Assembly: GCA_022837595.1 (NCBI GenBank)
Contig: JALHFX010000046.1
Span: 1-22,662 of the forward strand
Origin: Propionibacterium sp.
Lineage (GTDB): Bacteria; Actinomycetota; Actinomycetes; Propionibacteriales; Propionibacteriaceae
DNA length: 22,662 bases
Direction of reading: 5' to 3'
The notes beneath the pieces were generated by a model. The model saw only the letters and a program-made list of their open reading frames with translations, was not told the origin of the DNA and searched no databases. How positions within the stretch are numbered: the stretch's first letter is position 1; every line of letters begins with the position of its first letter. Below, one piece after another: positions 7,444 to 16,006 of the stretch. Made by a program: the position numbers and the translations under genes.

Positions 7444-8082
7444 ATGAATCCTTACTTGATACTCGCAGATCTTGTCGCGATCACCATCTTGGTAGTCGCC
7501 TTCTATCTGCCCCGCAAGGGCCGCCGGGAGCTCGTCTCAAGCTTCCTGGTAACGAACATCGGGGTACTAGCGGTTGCCACAGCGATGTCCGCAGGAACTA
7601 TCGCCGCCGGCCTCGGACTGGGGTTGTTCGGCGTCCTTTCCATTATCCGACTCCGCTCTGAGGAGATCAGTCATCGCGAGATCGCCTACTATTTCGCATC
7701 GCTCAGCCTCGGGCTGCTTGGCGGTCTGAGCAGTCTTCCGCTGCTGTGGAGTATCGGTCTGATGACCTTGGTGCTTCTCGCGATCGCCGTCGGAGATCAC
7801 CCGCGTATCACCGCGCGAAGCAAGAGTGCCGAGTTGATCATCGATGAGGCAATCACTGATCCCGAAGCGCTCAAGGTGAGGGCCTCCCAGCTACTCGGAG
7901 CCACGGTAACCGACCTCGTCATTCGTCGAATCGATCTGATCAATGACTCCACCGCAGTTCAGGTCCGCTTCACGACCAACGATCGGTCACCTCGCCGGTC
8001 GCATCGTGAGTACGCGGGCATCAAGCCAGACAGCTTCGACTCCCCCGTGCACGCGCTGAGTGGGGATCAGGCGCCACGATGA
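7444..8082 (+). CDS. DUF4956 membrane protein
   Basis: 212 residues. The N-terminal 120 or so hold about four hydrophobic segments (near 5-22, 35-65, 80-98 and 100-120) with the DUF4956 hallmark block FGVLSIIRLRSEEISHREIAYYF. A soluble C-terminal tail of about 90 residues follows and probably faces the cytoplasm. GGAAGG lies just upstream of ATG 7444. The stop overlaps the VTC gene start as ATGA, so the two proteins are made together. DUF4956 proteins are often encoded beside VTC-domain proteins, sometimes with CotH kinases; their biochemical role is unknown. By analogy with the yeast VTC complex it may be the membrane partner or channel for a polymer made by the VTC domain, which is inference. 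Confidence 0.85.
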   Translation: MNPYLILADLVAITILVVAFYLPRKGRRELVSSFLVTNIGVLAVATAMSAGTIAAGLGLGLFGVLSIIRLRSEEISHREIAYYFASLSLGLLGGLSSLPLLWSIGLMTLVLLAIAVGDHPRITARSKSAELIIDEAITDPEALKVRASQLLGATVTDLVIRRIDLINDSTAVQVRFTTNDRSPRRSHREYAGIKPDSFDSPVHALSGDQAPR

Positions 8083-8831
8083 CAGCAACAATCGGCCTTG
8101 ACGAACTCAACAGCCAAAGCGCACTACAAGACCGAGTCGACCGCAAATACCTCATCAAAGCATCCGAGGTTTCAGAACTCCTGTTTCGCCTCGGCGACAC
8201 CTGCCGAGTGCTGGAGATCGAGGGATTCACCTGGTTCGCTTATCGCTCAACGTACTATGACACTCCAGATCTTGACTGCTACCTGAGGGCGGGCACCAGG
8301 CGCAGGCGCCGCTTCAAGGTTCGCACTCGCGAATACCTGGCCACCGACCACCGCTTTCTTGAAGTCAAGACCCGCGGTCCGCGCAAGACGACCGTCAAAG
8401 ACCGCCTTGCACGCGACGAGCAAACTGATCTGATCAGCCCGGACGAGCGCCGCTGGGTTTGCGAGGTGTTGACGTTCCGCGGCATTGCCAACCCGCCAGT
8501 AGCTGAACTGGAAGCCACGCTGACAACCAACTACTCACGCCGCACATTACAGATCTGCCCGCCCGACGAGCCAGTCTCCAGAATGACGATTGATCTCGGA
8601 TTGGCATACTCCACTCCTGGCGACAACTCGGGAAACGAGATAGCCCTGAACGGCCATGCAATCGTCGAGACCAAGGGTGGTCCTCGCCCATCGCATGCCG
8701 ACCATCTGCTGTGGACGATGCGGCATCGTCCGATCGGCATCAGCAAGTTCGGTGTCGGGATGGCATTGCTCAACCCACAATTGCCGGACCTCAAATGGCA
8801 TCGAGTCATCAAACAAGAACTCGCAGCCTGA
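8079..8831 (+). CDS. VTC-domain protein (polyphosphate polymerase-type tunnel fold)
   Basis: 250 residues covering one VTC domain, the catalytic fold of yeast Vtc4, which makes polyphosphate from ATP inside a beta-barrel tunnel. Basic and acidic tunnel motifs are visible in order: DRVDRKYLI, YRSTYYDTPDLDCY, RRRRRFKVRTREY, FLEVKTRGPRKTTVKDR, ATLTTNYSRRTL, MTIDLGL, AIVETKGG and SKFGVGMALL. The alternation of Arg/Lys with Glu is what the family uses to bind triphosphate and metal. It has no signal or membrane segment and would rely on the coupled DUF4956 protein for membrane attachment. No CotH gene follows; cobT begins after a 173-base gap. Polymerase activity is likely but untested, since bacterial members are poorly characterised. 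Confidence 0.87.
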   Translation: MTATIGLDELNSQSALQDRVDRKYLIKASEVSELLFRLGDTCRVLEIEGFTWFAYRSTYYDTPDLDCYLRAGTRRRRRFKVRTREYLATDHRFLEVKTRGPRKTTVKDRLARDEQTDLISPDERRWVCEVLTFRGIANPPVAELEATLTTNYSRRTLQICPPDEPVSRMTIDLGLAYSTPGDNSGNEIALNGHAIVETKGGPRPSHADHLLWTMRHRPIGISKFGVGMALLNPQLPDLKWHRVIKQELAA

Positions 8832-9004
8832 TGGCTCCGATAGCTCGCGGGAAGAGCTGAGCAGTTCCGATTCACACGTGGTGCAATCTTCACCGACCAG
8901 GGTCGAGACTGGCCGACGCAACTACCTACCCCAACCGGTTTAGAGCTAGCAGGAGGTTGTGCCAAGATTAGACATCATCACGTCACTACCTCTTTGGAGC
9001 ATCC

Positions 9005-10084
9005 ATGACCATCGATCCCGATTCCCTGTTGGGCACCACTCTGGCCGCGATTACGCCGACCAATAGTGAGGCGCTGGCGTTAGCCGAGGAGCGGCAGAAC
9101 CAGCTCACCAAACCGCCGGGATCTCTCGGGTTACTCGAAGCCATCGGATGCCAGCTGAGCGCAATCACCGGCGAAGTGCCACCGCCGATTCCCAGCCATC
9201 CAATACTTGCCGTATTCGCGGGCGACCATGGCGTTTACGACCAACAGATCACGCCGTGGCCACAAGAGGTCACCGTGCAGATGCTGATCAATATGTGTTA
9301 CGGCGGGGCGTCGATCAACGCCTTGGCCCCGGAGACCGGAACCGCGATCTGGCCGGTCGATATCGGCATCGCGAACACAGTGCCGGACGCTCCGGGCCTT
9401 CGTCGCCTTCGCGTGCGTAACGGCACCGCCGATTTCACCAAACAGCCTGCGATGAGCGTGGCGGAGGCGCAGCAAGCCATCGAAGTGGGAATCACGCTGG
9501 CGAACGAGGCAATAGCCGATGGCGCCGATGTGCTGCTGACAGGCGAAGTCGGGCTGGGCAATACAACCTCGGCCGCCGCCCTGATCGCGGTACTGACCGA
9601 TACTGATCCAGAGCTGACCACCGGACGTGGTTCAGGTTCCGACGATCAGATGCTGAATCGCAAGATCGACGCCATCCGTCGAGGGATTGCCCTCCACCAA
9701 CCGACGGCCGCCGATCCGCTCGGGGTACTGTCCGCCCTCGGCGGTCTGGAACTAGCCGGCATGGCCGGTTTCATCCTCGGTGGTGCCGCGCACAAGACTC
9801 CGGTCATCCTTGACGGCGTGCTGAGTTGTGCTTCGGCACTCATCGCAGTCGGTTTGAATCCTGACGTCAGCGGCTACCTGATCGCCGGTCACCTCGGCGA
9901 CGAGCCGGGCATCAGAGTGGCTCTTAATACGCTCGGGCTGCCTGCACTCTGCGATCTGGAGCTACGTCTCGGCGAGGGTAGCGGCGCGCTGATCGCCTTG
10001 TCGATCGTCCGAGCCTCGGCCCGGGTGCTGCGCGACATGGCGACGTTCGCGGACGCCGGGGTTTCTGGCAAAGTTGACGGGTGA
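9005..10084 (+). CDS. cobT: Nicotinate-nucleotide-dimethylbenzimidazole phosphoribosyltransferase
   Basis: 359 residues, full length. It transfers ribose phosphate from nicotinate mononucleotide to the lower-ligand base, giving alpha-ribazole phosphate for the nucleotide loop of cobalamin. Motifs are LTKPPGSLGLLE (34-45), FAGDHGV (71-77), GEVGLGNTT (180-188), GRGSG (207-211) and RLGEGSGA (321-328), which contains the catalytic Glu. It is the first gene of cobT-cobU-cobS; its stop overlaps the cobU start as GTGA. The 173 bases upstream show no cobalamin-riboswitch core. Cytoplasmic enzyme. Confidence 0.96.
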   Translation: MTIDPDSLLGTTLAAITPTNSEALALAEERQNQLTKPPGSLGLLEAIGCQLSAITGEVPPPIPSHPILAVFAGDHGVYDQQITPWPQEVTVQMLINMCYGGASINALAPETGTAIWPVDIGIANTVPDAPGLRRLRVRNGTADFTKQPAMSVAEAQQAIEVGITLANEAIADGADVLLTGEVGLGNTTSAAALIAVLTDTDPELTTGRGSGSDDQMLNRKIDAIRRGIALHQPTAADPLGVLSALGGLELAGMAGFILGGAAHKTPVILDGVLSCASALIAVGLNPDVSGYLIAGHLGDEPGIRVALNTLGLPALCDLELRLGEGSGALIALSIVRASARVLRDMATFADAGVSGKVDG

Positions 10085-10626
10085 GCAAACTGCTAAACGC
10101 ACGGCTGCTGGTACTGGGCGGCGCTCGTTCGGGTAAATCGACCTTCGCGGAACACCGTGCCGGGTTGGAAACAGCCGTGGACTACCTCGCCACCTCCCAG
10201 GTGCGCAGCGACGACCCCGAGTGGGTCGAGCGCGTGCGGCTGCATCGTGCTCGCCGTCCTGCGCATTGGGTCACCCTTGAAACCATCGATCTGCCCACGG
10301 AGCTCGACCGCAGGACCGACACCCCGCTGCTCATCGACTGTTTAACCGTTTGGCTCACCCGCCAAATGGATCTGGCTGGAATCTGGGAGGCCCGGCCGGG
10401 CTGTGACGATGTACTGAAGGCAGCCGTTGACGAAGCCGTGGCTGCCTTCGGTCGGGCCACCAGGCCCGTGATCGCGGTGAGTAATGAAGTCGGGCAAGGG
10501 CTGGTGCCCGCAGATGCGGGCAGCCGTAGGTTCCGCGATGAGATGGGCATCCTCAATATGCGGGTAGCTCAGGCCGTGGACGAGGTCTGGTTATGCACTG
10601 CGGGCATTCCGGCGAGGCTCAAATGA
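10081..10626 (+). CDS. cobU: Adenosylcobinamide kinase / adenosylcobinamide-phosphate guanylyltransferase
   Basis: 181 residues, the usual size for CobU/CobP. It phosphorylates adenosylcobinamide and then adds GMP, activating it for joining to alpha-ribazole. Visible are the P-loop GGARSGKST (13-21), a conserved His55 in RVRLHRARRP (a good candidate for the guanylylated His), LIDCLTVWL (84-92) and VSNEVGQGLVP (133-143), followed by RRFRDEMGILN. It starts with GTG 10081, overlapping the cobT stop, and its stop overlaps cobS ATG 10623 as ATGA, so all three proteins are coupled in translation. Confidence 0.95.
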   Translation: MSKLLNARLLVLGGARSGKSTFAEHRAGLETAVDYLATSQVRSDDPEWVERVRLHRARRPAHWVTLETIDLPTELDRRTDTPLLIDCLTVWLTRQMDLAGIWEARPGCDDVLKAAVDEAVAAFGRATRPVIAVSNEVGQGLVPADAGSRRFRDEMGILNMRVAQAVDEVWLCTAGIPARLK

Positions 10627-11453
10627 GTGCCGCATCGGGTGGGGCGCGAAGCCCGTTCGGGCTAGCGTTAACCGCAGGATTCTTCAGCATCATTCCGATG
10701 CCCGCGCTCACCCAACTCGGTACGGACGAAACCCGCCGGGCCCTGCGCTGGTTCCCCACCCTCGGAGCACTTTTCGGGATCGTCGCTGGGACGGTGGGTG
10801 CCGGCACGCTTCTACTGAGTGGTTCTCAGTTGCTCGCGGCTACTCTGGTCGTCCTCGTTTGGCAAGCACTGACCGGCGCTATGCACCTGGATGGGCTGGC
10901 AGACAGCTTCGACGGCCTGGCGGCCCTGGGCAGTCACAAAGAAGGACGCGATGCCGCGCGCGCACTTGAGATCATGCGCACCCCCGACACCGGCGCCATG
11001 GGGGTCGCGGCAATCGTGCTGACGCTGCTGGTTCAAGTTGCTGCGCTGACCGCGGCACCGGACGCCAAGGCATTGTTCGCATTAGCGGTTCTGGCGCCCA
11101 TGACCGGGCGTGCGGCGGTACTGGTCGCCTCCCGCCCGGGCGTGCCGGCCGCGCGCAAGGGCGGGTTCGGGGCACTGTTTCACGAGGTGACGCCTCTGGG
11201 GCAGATCATCGTGCAGCTCATCGTCCTCGCCGCAGCATCCGCACTTCTCGGGTGGTGGGTTGCAGGCTTCCTCGGTGCCCTGGGGCTGCTGGGTGCACTG
11301 GTAATCGCGCTGGGAGTCTCCGTCGTCTGGGTTCACCGGCTGATCAGCACCTTCGGCGGACTGACCGGCGATCTATTCGGCGCCCTCATCGAGGTGACCA
11401 CCACGGTGACCGCACTCGCGGCTGCGCTGATGCTGGCCGCGGTCCGGGGCTGA
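10623..11453 (+). CDS. cobS: Adenosylcobinamide-GDP ribazoletransferase (cobalamin synthase)
   Basis: 276 residues, an integral membrane enzyme with about seven hydrophobic segments. It joins adenosylcobinamide-GDP to alpha-ribazole (phosphate), the last step of the loop pathway. Family motifs are HLDGLADSFDGLAAL near 91-105, MRTPDTGAMGV and FGGLTGDLFGA near the end. The start is placed at ATG 10623, which overlaps the cobU stop; an in-frame ATG 30 bases upstream lies within cobU and is unlikely. The last gene of the operon; it converges on the SDR gene with only 31 bases between their ends. Confidence 0.95.
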   Translation: MSAASGGARSPFGLALTAGFFSIIPMPALTQLGTDETRRALRWFPTLGALFGIVAGTVGAGTLLLSGSQLLAATLVVLVWQALTGAMHLDGLADSFDGLAALGSHKEGRDAARALEIMRTPDTGAMGVAAIVLTLLVQVAALTAAPDAKALFALAVLAPMTGRAAVLVASRPGVPAARKGGFGALFHEVTPLGQIIVQLIVLAAASALLGWWVAGFLGALGLLGALVIALGVSVVWVHRLISTFGGLTGDLFGALIEVTTTVTALAAALMLAAVRG

Positions 11454-11456
11454 GCC

Positions 11457-11479
11457 TGCGGTCACGAAGCTGTACCGCA
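11457..11479. terminator. Possible weak bidirectional terminator between cobS and the SDR gene
   Basis: A hairpin with 6-base arms TGCGGT/ACCGCA (11457-11462 and 11474-11479) lies in the 31-base gap between two convergent genes, where a shared terminator is expected. The loop is long (11 bases) and there is no T-run, so this is weak support. Confidence 0.3.
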
Positions 11480-11484
11480 CGCTG

Positions 11485-12213
11485 TTAGAAAAGTCGGCTC
11501 GCCAAGCATGCTGGCAGATTACGGTAGACCGCCATCAACGGCCCGAAACTTGCAGGCACCCGAATCATGGCCTTCCCACGCTCGACGCCCCGCAGGGTCG
11601 CCTGCGCCACTTGCTGAGCGGTGACCGACATCGGAACGGGTTTACGCCCCGCGGTCATGCGGCCGTTCACTGCGCCCGGGCGAACCACCAACACCTTCAC
11701 CCCGGTTGGCTTCAAAGCTTCACCCAGCTGCAGGTAGTAGCCGTCCATCCCCGCCTTCGAGGAACCGTAGACGAAGTTGGATCGCCTGGGTCGCTCCGCT
11801 GCCACCGAACTCAGCGCGACGATCCAGCCGTAGCCTTGAGCGCTCATCTTTTGGGCGAGTAGCGCACCGACGCTCAGCGCGCCAACGTAGTTGGTCTGCG
11901 CGAGTTCTACCGTCGCCGCATGGTCACGCCAGGTGCTGGGATCGTCCAGCAGGCCGAAAGCGACGATCGCGATGTCCACCGGCTGCTCGAAAGCCTGCTC
12001 GATGACCGCCCGATGCCCGGCCGGATCTCCGGCATCGAAATCGAGCCATCGCACCGAGGCAGCACCGCTGTCGAGCATCGTGGCGACCGCTGAATCCTTA
12101 TTCCGCGAGCTGCTGCGACCGGCGAGTATGAGATCGGCGGCACCCGCCTTCGAGAACTCAGCGGCGATCGCCAGACCCAGCTCGCTGGCGCCTCCCAATA
12201 TCAGGATCCTCAT
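11485..12213 (-). CDS. Short-chain dehydrogenase/reductase, DprE2-like
   Basis: 242 residues with a Rossmann cofactor motif GGASELGLA (7-15), Asn108, SS at 135-136, and the catalytic YxxxK as Tyr149/Lys153 in YGSSKAGMDG. The cofactor motif and the stretch SSVAAERPRRSNFVYGSSKAG resemble DprE2, the reductase that completes decaprenyl-phospho-arabinose formation in mycobacteria. No DprE1-like oxidase lies in the window, so the substrate is uncertain and it could be another SDR of this subgroup. Its ATG overlaps the glnE stop as ATGA, making it the downstream, coupled gene of glnE. Cytoplasmic. The SDR call is firm; the DprE2 similarity is moderate. Confidence 0.85.
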   Translation of the reverse strand: MRILILGGASELGLAIAAEFSKAGAADLILAGRSSSRNKDSAVATMLDSGAASVRWLDFDAGDPAGHRAVIEQAFEQPVDIAIVAFGLLDDPSTWRDHAATVELAQTNYVGALSVGALLAQKMSAQGYGWIVALSSVAAERPRRSNFVYGSSKAGMDGYYLQLGEALKPTGVKVLVVRPGAVNGRMTAGRKPVPMSVTAQQVAQATLRGVERGKAMIRVPASFGPLMAVYRNLPACLASRLF

Positions 12214-15179
12214 CGCTCAACACCCCAGAAAACCCAGCCGACCACCTGAGATGCATGTCTGGCGGCTTTCGCCCAGGTATTCAGCAATTCTGATGCTCGA
12301 GCCTGCTCGTATCCCAGCAGCGTCGCCACGGAGGCTGTCTCCCGAATATCGGAGGGCAGCAGATCGGATGCTCGTCCGCGCACCAACATGCTCTTGTTGC
12401 GCAGCTGACTAGCCATCTCCCAAGCCATCGACAGAGCTTTGGCATCAGCATCTGAAATCAGCTCTGCCTGCCGCGCTGCTTCCAAGGCTTCCTGTGGATT
12501 GGACACCTGCAGTGCTGCTATCTGCCCTGCGTGCTGGAGTTGCAGCAATTGGATTGTCCACTCGACGTCACTCAGTCCGCCGGGCCCGAGTTTCAGATTC
12601 TGCGAGACCAAACCACGCCGAGTGCGCTCACGCTCCATGCGTCCCTTGAGTTGGCGAATCTGGGCAACCTGAGATGGGCTGATGCCATCGGCCGGATAGC
12701 GCCTGAACGCGATACCTGCCAACAGTTTTTCGACCAGTTCACGATCACCAGCACCAAAACTCGCCCGCAGCAATGCCTGCGATTCCCAGGTGTCGCTCCA
12801 GCGCTGGTAATAGCTGAGATAGCTACCGAGCCTGCGAATCATGGGACCGCTTCGCCCGTCAGGACGCAAGTCGGCGTCGATACCCAACGATGGTTCGGGT
12901 CCCGGCCCGGATAACAAGAAACGCATCCTCGCGACGGTTTTCGCTGCCCACGCCACGTCATCGTCTTCGCAGTCGTCGCCGACCACGAACAGTGCATCGC
13001 CGTCGGATGCATAGCCCATACTTGCGCTGCCCCAACTACCCATCGCCACCACGCCGATCGGCACTCGCGCTGGTTCTCCATCCATCGCGATGCGCAGGGC
13101 TGCGTCCACGCTCGCGCCGGTCAGATCGCTCAATCCGCGGCCGACGGTTGCCAGGTCCATGGCGCCCAGCACATCGCCGGCAGCTATTCGGAAGAGTTCA
13201 CGCAACCGCAGCAACCGCACGGCGTTGATCGCTGCTTCCGGCGAACCGCTGTGTCTCTCGACGATCCGGCTCATGGAATCGTTCAGGTCTTCGCGGCTAC
13301 GGGGGCTGGCGATCTCGTCGCTGGCGAGCAGTTGCGCGACCGCCGGGTCGCGGCGCAGCAGATCGGTGATGTAGCGGCTGGTCGACAAAATCCGCGCCAA
13401 CCGTTCTGCCATCCACCCTTCGTCCCGCAGCGCGCGCATGTACCAGGACGTGGCACCCATGTCGTCGGAAAGCTTGCGGAAACTGAGCAGGCCGAGATCA
13501 GGGTTGGGACCATTGCTGAACCAGCCCAGCATCGCCGGCATCAGCTGGCGCTGGATCTCAGCGGTGCGGTTCAGACCCGTAGTCAGCGCAGCGATATGCC
13601 GCAGCGCCGCGTCCGGATCGTTGAAGCCCAATGCCCGCAACCGGTCGGCGGCGGCTTCTGTCGATAGCTTGAGTTCATCTCCGGACAGGCGGCTGACAGC
13701 CTCCAGCAACGGCGAGTAGAAGACTCGCTGCTGTAGCCGTTTCACGTGCCTTGCGACGCTACGCCATTGCTCCCAAAGGTTCCGGCCATCGGGCAGGCCC
13801 ATCTGGCGGGCCAGACGCCGCAACCCGGCGGAGTCTTCGGGCATCAGATGAGTACGGCGCAGCCGAAAGAGTTGTTCACGATGCTCCAGCACGCGCATGA
13901 ATCGATATGATTCGTCGAGGTGGACGCCGTCGGCGCGCCCGATGTAACCGAATTCCATGAGTCGGGCCAGCGACGGCAGGGTCGCCGTGGTGCGCAGCCG
14001 CTCGTCCGCCCGCCCGTGCACCAATTGCAACATCTGGACGCTGAACTCCACATCACGCAAACCGCCCGCGCCCAGCTTGATCTCGCGCTTTCGTTCGGGG
14101 GCCGGGATCAAGCTGATCACCCGTTGTCGCATCGCCTGCGATTCGCTCATGTAGTTCGGTTGCCCGCCCACTTGCCAGACCATCGGCGAAACCATGTCGA
14201 CGAAGGACTGCGCCAGTGGGAGATCACCGGCCATCGGTCTGGCCTTGAGCATCGCCTGGAATTCCCAGTTTTTCGCCCATCGTTCGTAGTAGGAGCGATG
14301 CGACGCGAGTGTGCGGACCAGCGGCCCCGCGTTTCCGTCCGGCCGCAGCGCCGCATCCACCTGCCAGATGGTGCCAGCTGCCGAATGCGCCGAACAGATG
14401 CGGGTGGTCGCAGCCGCCAGCTTGGTAGCGATCTGAATCGCCTGCTCGCTGTTGATCTGATCGTCAGCAGGTTCGGCAATATAGAGCACATCGATATCAG
14501 ATAGATAGTTGAGTTCGCGGGCCCCGCATTTTCCGAGTCCCACGATCCCCAGGCGGATCTTCTCCTGGTCGGGCACTTGGGCACGCGCACAGGCCAGCGC
14601 TAGCCCCATCACGGTGTCAGCAAGGTCGCTGAGCTCCCCGGCAATGTCGTCGACGATCTCGATGGGCTTGGGATGGCTCAGATCACGGGCGGCGATCCGC
14701 ACGAGCTGGTATTTGTTCGCTAGCCGAAGCCGATCATGGGCGCCGGGGTCATCGAGCACCAGATCGTGAGTCCACTCGCCCTGCCAGCCGACCGCGGCCA
14801 GCATTTCGAGACGTAGTTCAGACGCCTCCAGCCGATACGGTTCGTCCTTGATCATCTGAGTCGCGTCTGGGTGAGCTCTGAGGAACTGGTTGAGTGCCTG
14901 GCTGCCGCCGAGCACCGCCACGAGTCGGCGAAGCCATTGTTCATGCACGAGTATCGCAGCGACCGATTGTGGTTCGACCTCATCGAGCGCGGCCAGACCC
15001 TGTAACGCGAGATCGGGATCGGCCGCACTGCCCAGGAGGTCGAGCAGGCCATCCGGGTCTGCAGACGACGGGTGTCTGGAAACGATGGCATCGATCATCT
15101 GTAGAGCACGACTGGCGTCAGTGAAACCACGGCGGGCGAGATCACCTGCCGCGGTGCTGGTGCGTCCGCTCATGGTCAA
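12210..15179 (-). CDS. glnE: Bifunctional glutamine synthetase adenylyltransferase/deadenylase
   Basis: 989 residues, normal for actinobacterial GlnE. It attaches AMP to, or removes it from, a tyrosine of glutamine synthetase in response to nitrogen status. Two nucleotidyltransferase domains are visible. The N-terminal one has LGKCGARELNYLSDIDVLY (215-233), DAALRPDGNAGPLVRTL and LGAGGLRDVEF. The C-terminal one has YASDGDALFV (723-732), DADLRPDGRSGPMIRRL (768-784) and LGPGGLSDVEW. The helical region between them includes YMRALRDEGWMAERL. In the second domain the glycine-rich lead-in reads AMGSWGSASMGY, lacking the usual K-GG-REL pattern although the catalytic Asp pair is kept. Upstream on the same strand is glnA2, separated by an opposite-strand gene; downstream is the coupled SDR. 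Confidence 0.95.
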   Translation of the reverse strand: MTMSGRTSTAAGDLARRGFTDASRALQMIDAIVSRHPSSADPDGLLDLLGSAADPDLALQGLAALDEVEPQSVAAILVHEQWLRRLVAVLGGSQALNQFLRAHPDATQMIKDEPYRLEASELRLEMLAAVGWQGEWTHDLVLDDPGAHDRLRLANKYQLVRIAARDLSHPKPIEIVDDIAGELSDLADTVMGLALACARAQVPDQEKIRLGIVGLGKCGARELNYLSDIDVLYIAEPADDQINSEQAIQIATKLAAATTRICSAHSAAGTIWQVDAALRPDGNAGPLVRTLASHRSYYERWAKNWEFQAMLKARPMAGDLPLAQSFVDMVSPMVWQVGGQPNYMSESQAMRQRVISLIPAPERKREIKLGAGGLRDVEFSVQMLQLVHGRADERLRTTATLPSLARLMEFGYIGRADGVHLDESYRFMRVLEHREQLFRLRRTHLMPEDSAGLRRLARQMGLPDGRNLWEQWRSVARHVKRLQQRVFYSPLLEAVSRLSGDELKLSTEAAADRLRALGFNDPDAALRHIAALTTGLNRTAEIQRQLMPAMLGWFSNGPNPDLGLLSFRKLSDDMGATSWYMRALRDEGWMAERLARILSTSRYITDLLRRDPAVAQLLASDEIASPRSREDLNDSMSRIVERHSGSPEAAINAVRLLRLRELFRIAAGDVLGAMDLATVGRGLSDLTGASVDAALRIAMDGEPARVPIGVVAMGSWGSASMGYASDGDALFVVGDDCEDDDVAWAAKTVARMRFLLSGPGPEPSLGIDADLRPDGRSGPMIRRLGSYLSYYQRWSDTWESQALLRASFGAGDRELVEKLLAGIAFRRYPADGISPSQVAQIRQLKGRMERERTRRGLVSQNLKLGPGGLSDVEWTIQLLQLQHAGQIAALQVSNPQEALEAARQAELISDADAKALSMAWEMASQLRNKSMLVRGRASDLLPSDIRETASVATLLGYEQARASELLNTWAKAARHASQVVGWVFWGVER

Positions 15180-15297
15180 TCAGCCTAGTCGGTAAACGCC
15201 CGAAGAGTACGCCTGCGATTCAGGCTCTAGGCTGGTCGGCGATGGTCATCTGCTTGTCACGGCGGGTCATCTGCAGATCAACTTCGGCGCTTGCGGT

Positions 15298-15946
15298 ATG
15301 GGGATGGTAAACGTGATTCAACGAGCCAGCCGGTCGATGGCACGGATTCGCTCCGCCCTGCTCGGCCAAATGAATGCGCTGGTGAACCCGACCAATCGGC
15401 TTTCCCGATATGGTCTTGGGCGCTTGATGTTCCTGGTTAATGAGACATTGATCACCTTGGATTCGCAGGCCCGCAGCGCTCCGATGTCCTTGAGCGACCA
15501 CCTGAGCGAGCGCTCCCGCGGTGTTGATGAAATCGCCAGAAATGTCGATGGGATCATGGGCGACGAGCCAGCGGTTCGGTTGGAGCGCCAGCTCGAACCG
15601 CTGGTCGGTGAGCTGACCGAAGCACTCAGCAATCCGACGCTGGCAAATACCATCGCAAGCCGTTTCGGCACGGTACGGCTCACCGACTACTTGCGTGCGA
15701 ATGTGATCGTCATCGTCGATTTGGCGCTCGACGAATGTGGAGTGGCCGAACGGCCGGCGATGGCCGAGTCGCTGCGTGCACTCACCCACCCCACCCAATG
15801 TCGTGGAGTTCACCCCCGAGGCTTTCTGGCAGCTGGCGACCGGACGACAAAGCTGGCAGCGAGCTGCGAGTGAGGCCGGGCTGGAATCCTCCGGCGCGCA
15901 TGCCGATGAGACAGCCCGATTCTTCCCGATCGTCAAGCTGCGTTGA
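15298..15946 (+). pseudogene. MDMPI_N / sterol-carrier-like protein, apparently frameshifted
   Basis: Two frames together make one protein of about 215 residues. Frame one (15298 to about 15795) has an N-terminal helical part with RLSRYGLGRLMFLVNETL, then GVDEIARNVDG and VRLTDYLRANVIVIVDLAL, resembling mycothiol-dependent maleylpyruvate isomerase N-terminal (MDMPI, DinB-like) domains. Frame two supplies the end, PTPPNVVEFTPEAFWQLATG, SGAHADETARFFPIV, like the tail of actinobacterial sterol-carrier-family proteins. The switch falls in a C-rich run (about 15782-15797, CACCCACCCCACCC), so a one-base indel there would explain it. Continuing in frame one gives an unrelated end at 15873. It lies alone on the plus strand between glnE and glnA2. 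It may be a true pseudogene, a sequencing error in the C-run, or less likely a programmed shift. The start is uncertain (ATG 15298 or 15304). Confidence 0.55.
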
Positions 15947-16006
15947 CCGGCGATCGGCTGGGATACTGGTCGACCAGCGACCGTTTCAGTCCACCTGGGC
16001 GTCCGT

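Noticed and set aside
8832..9004. Cobalamin riboswitch ahead of cobT
   Set aside because: I looked for the conserved B12-box core and found none; only a weak AGCTC/GAGCT hairpin near 8842-8858 is present.
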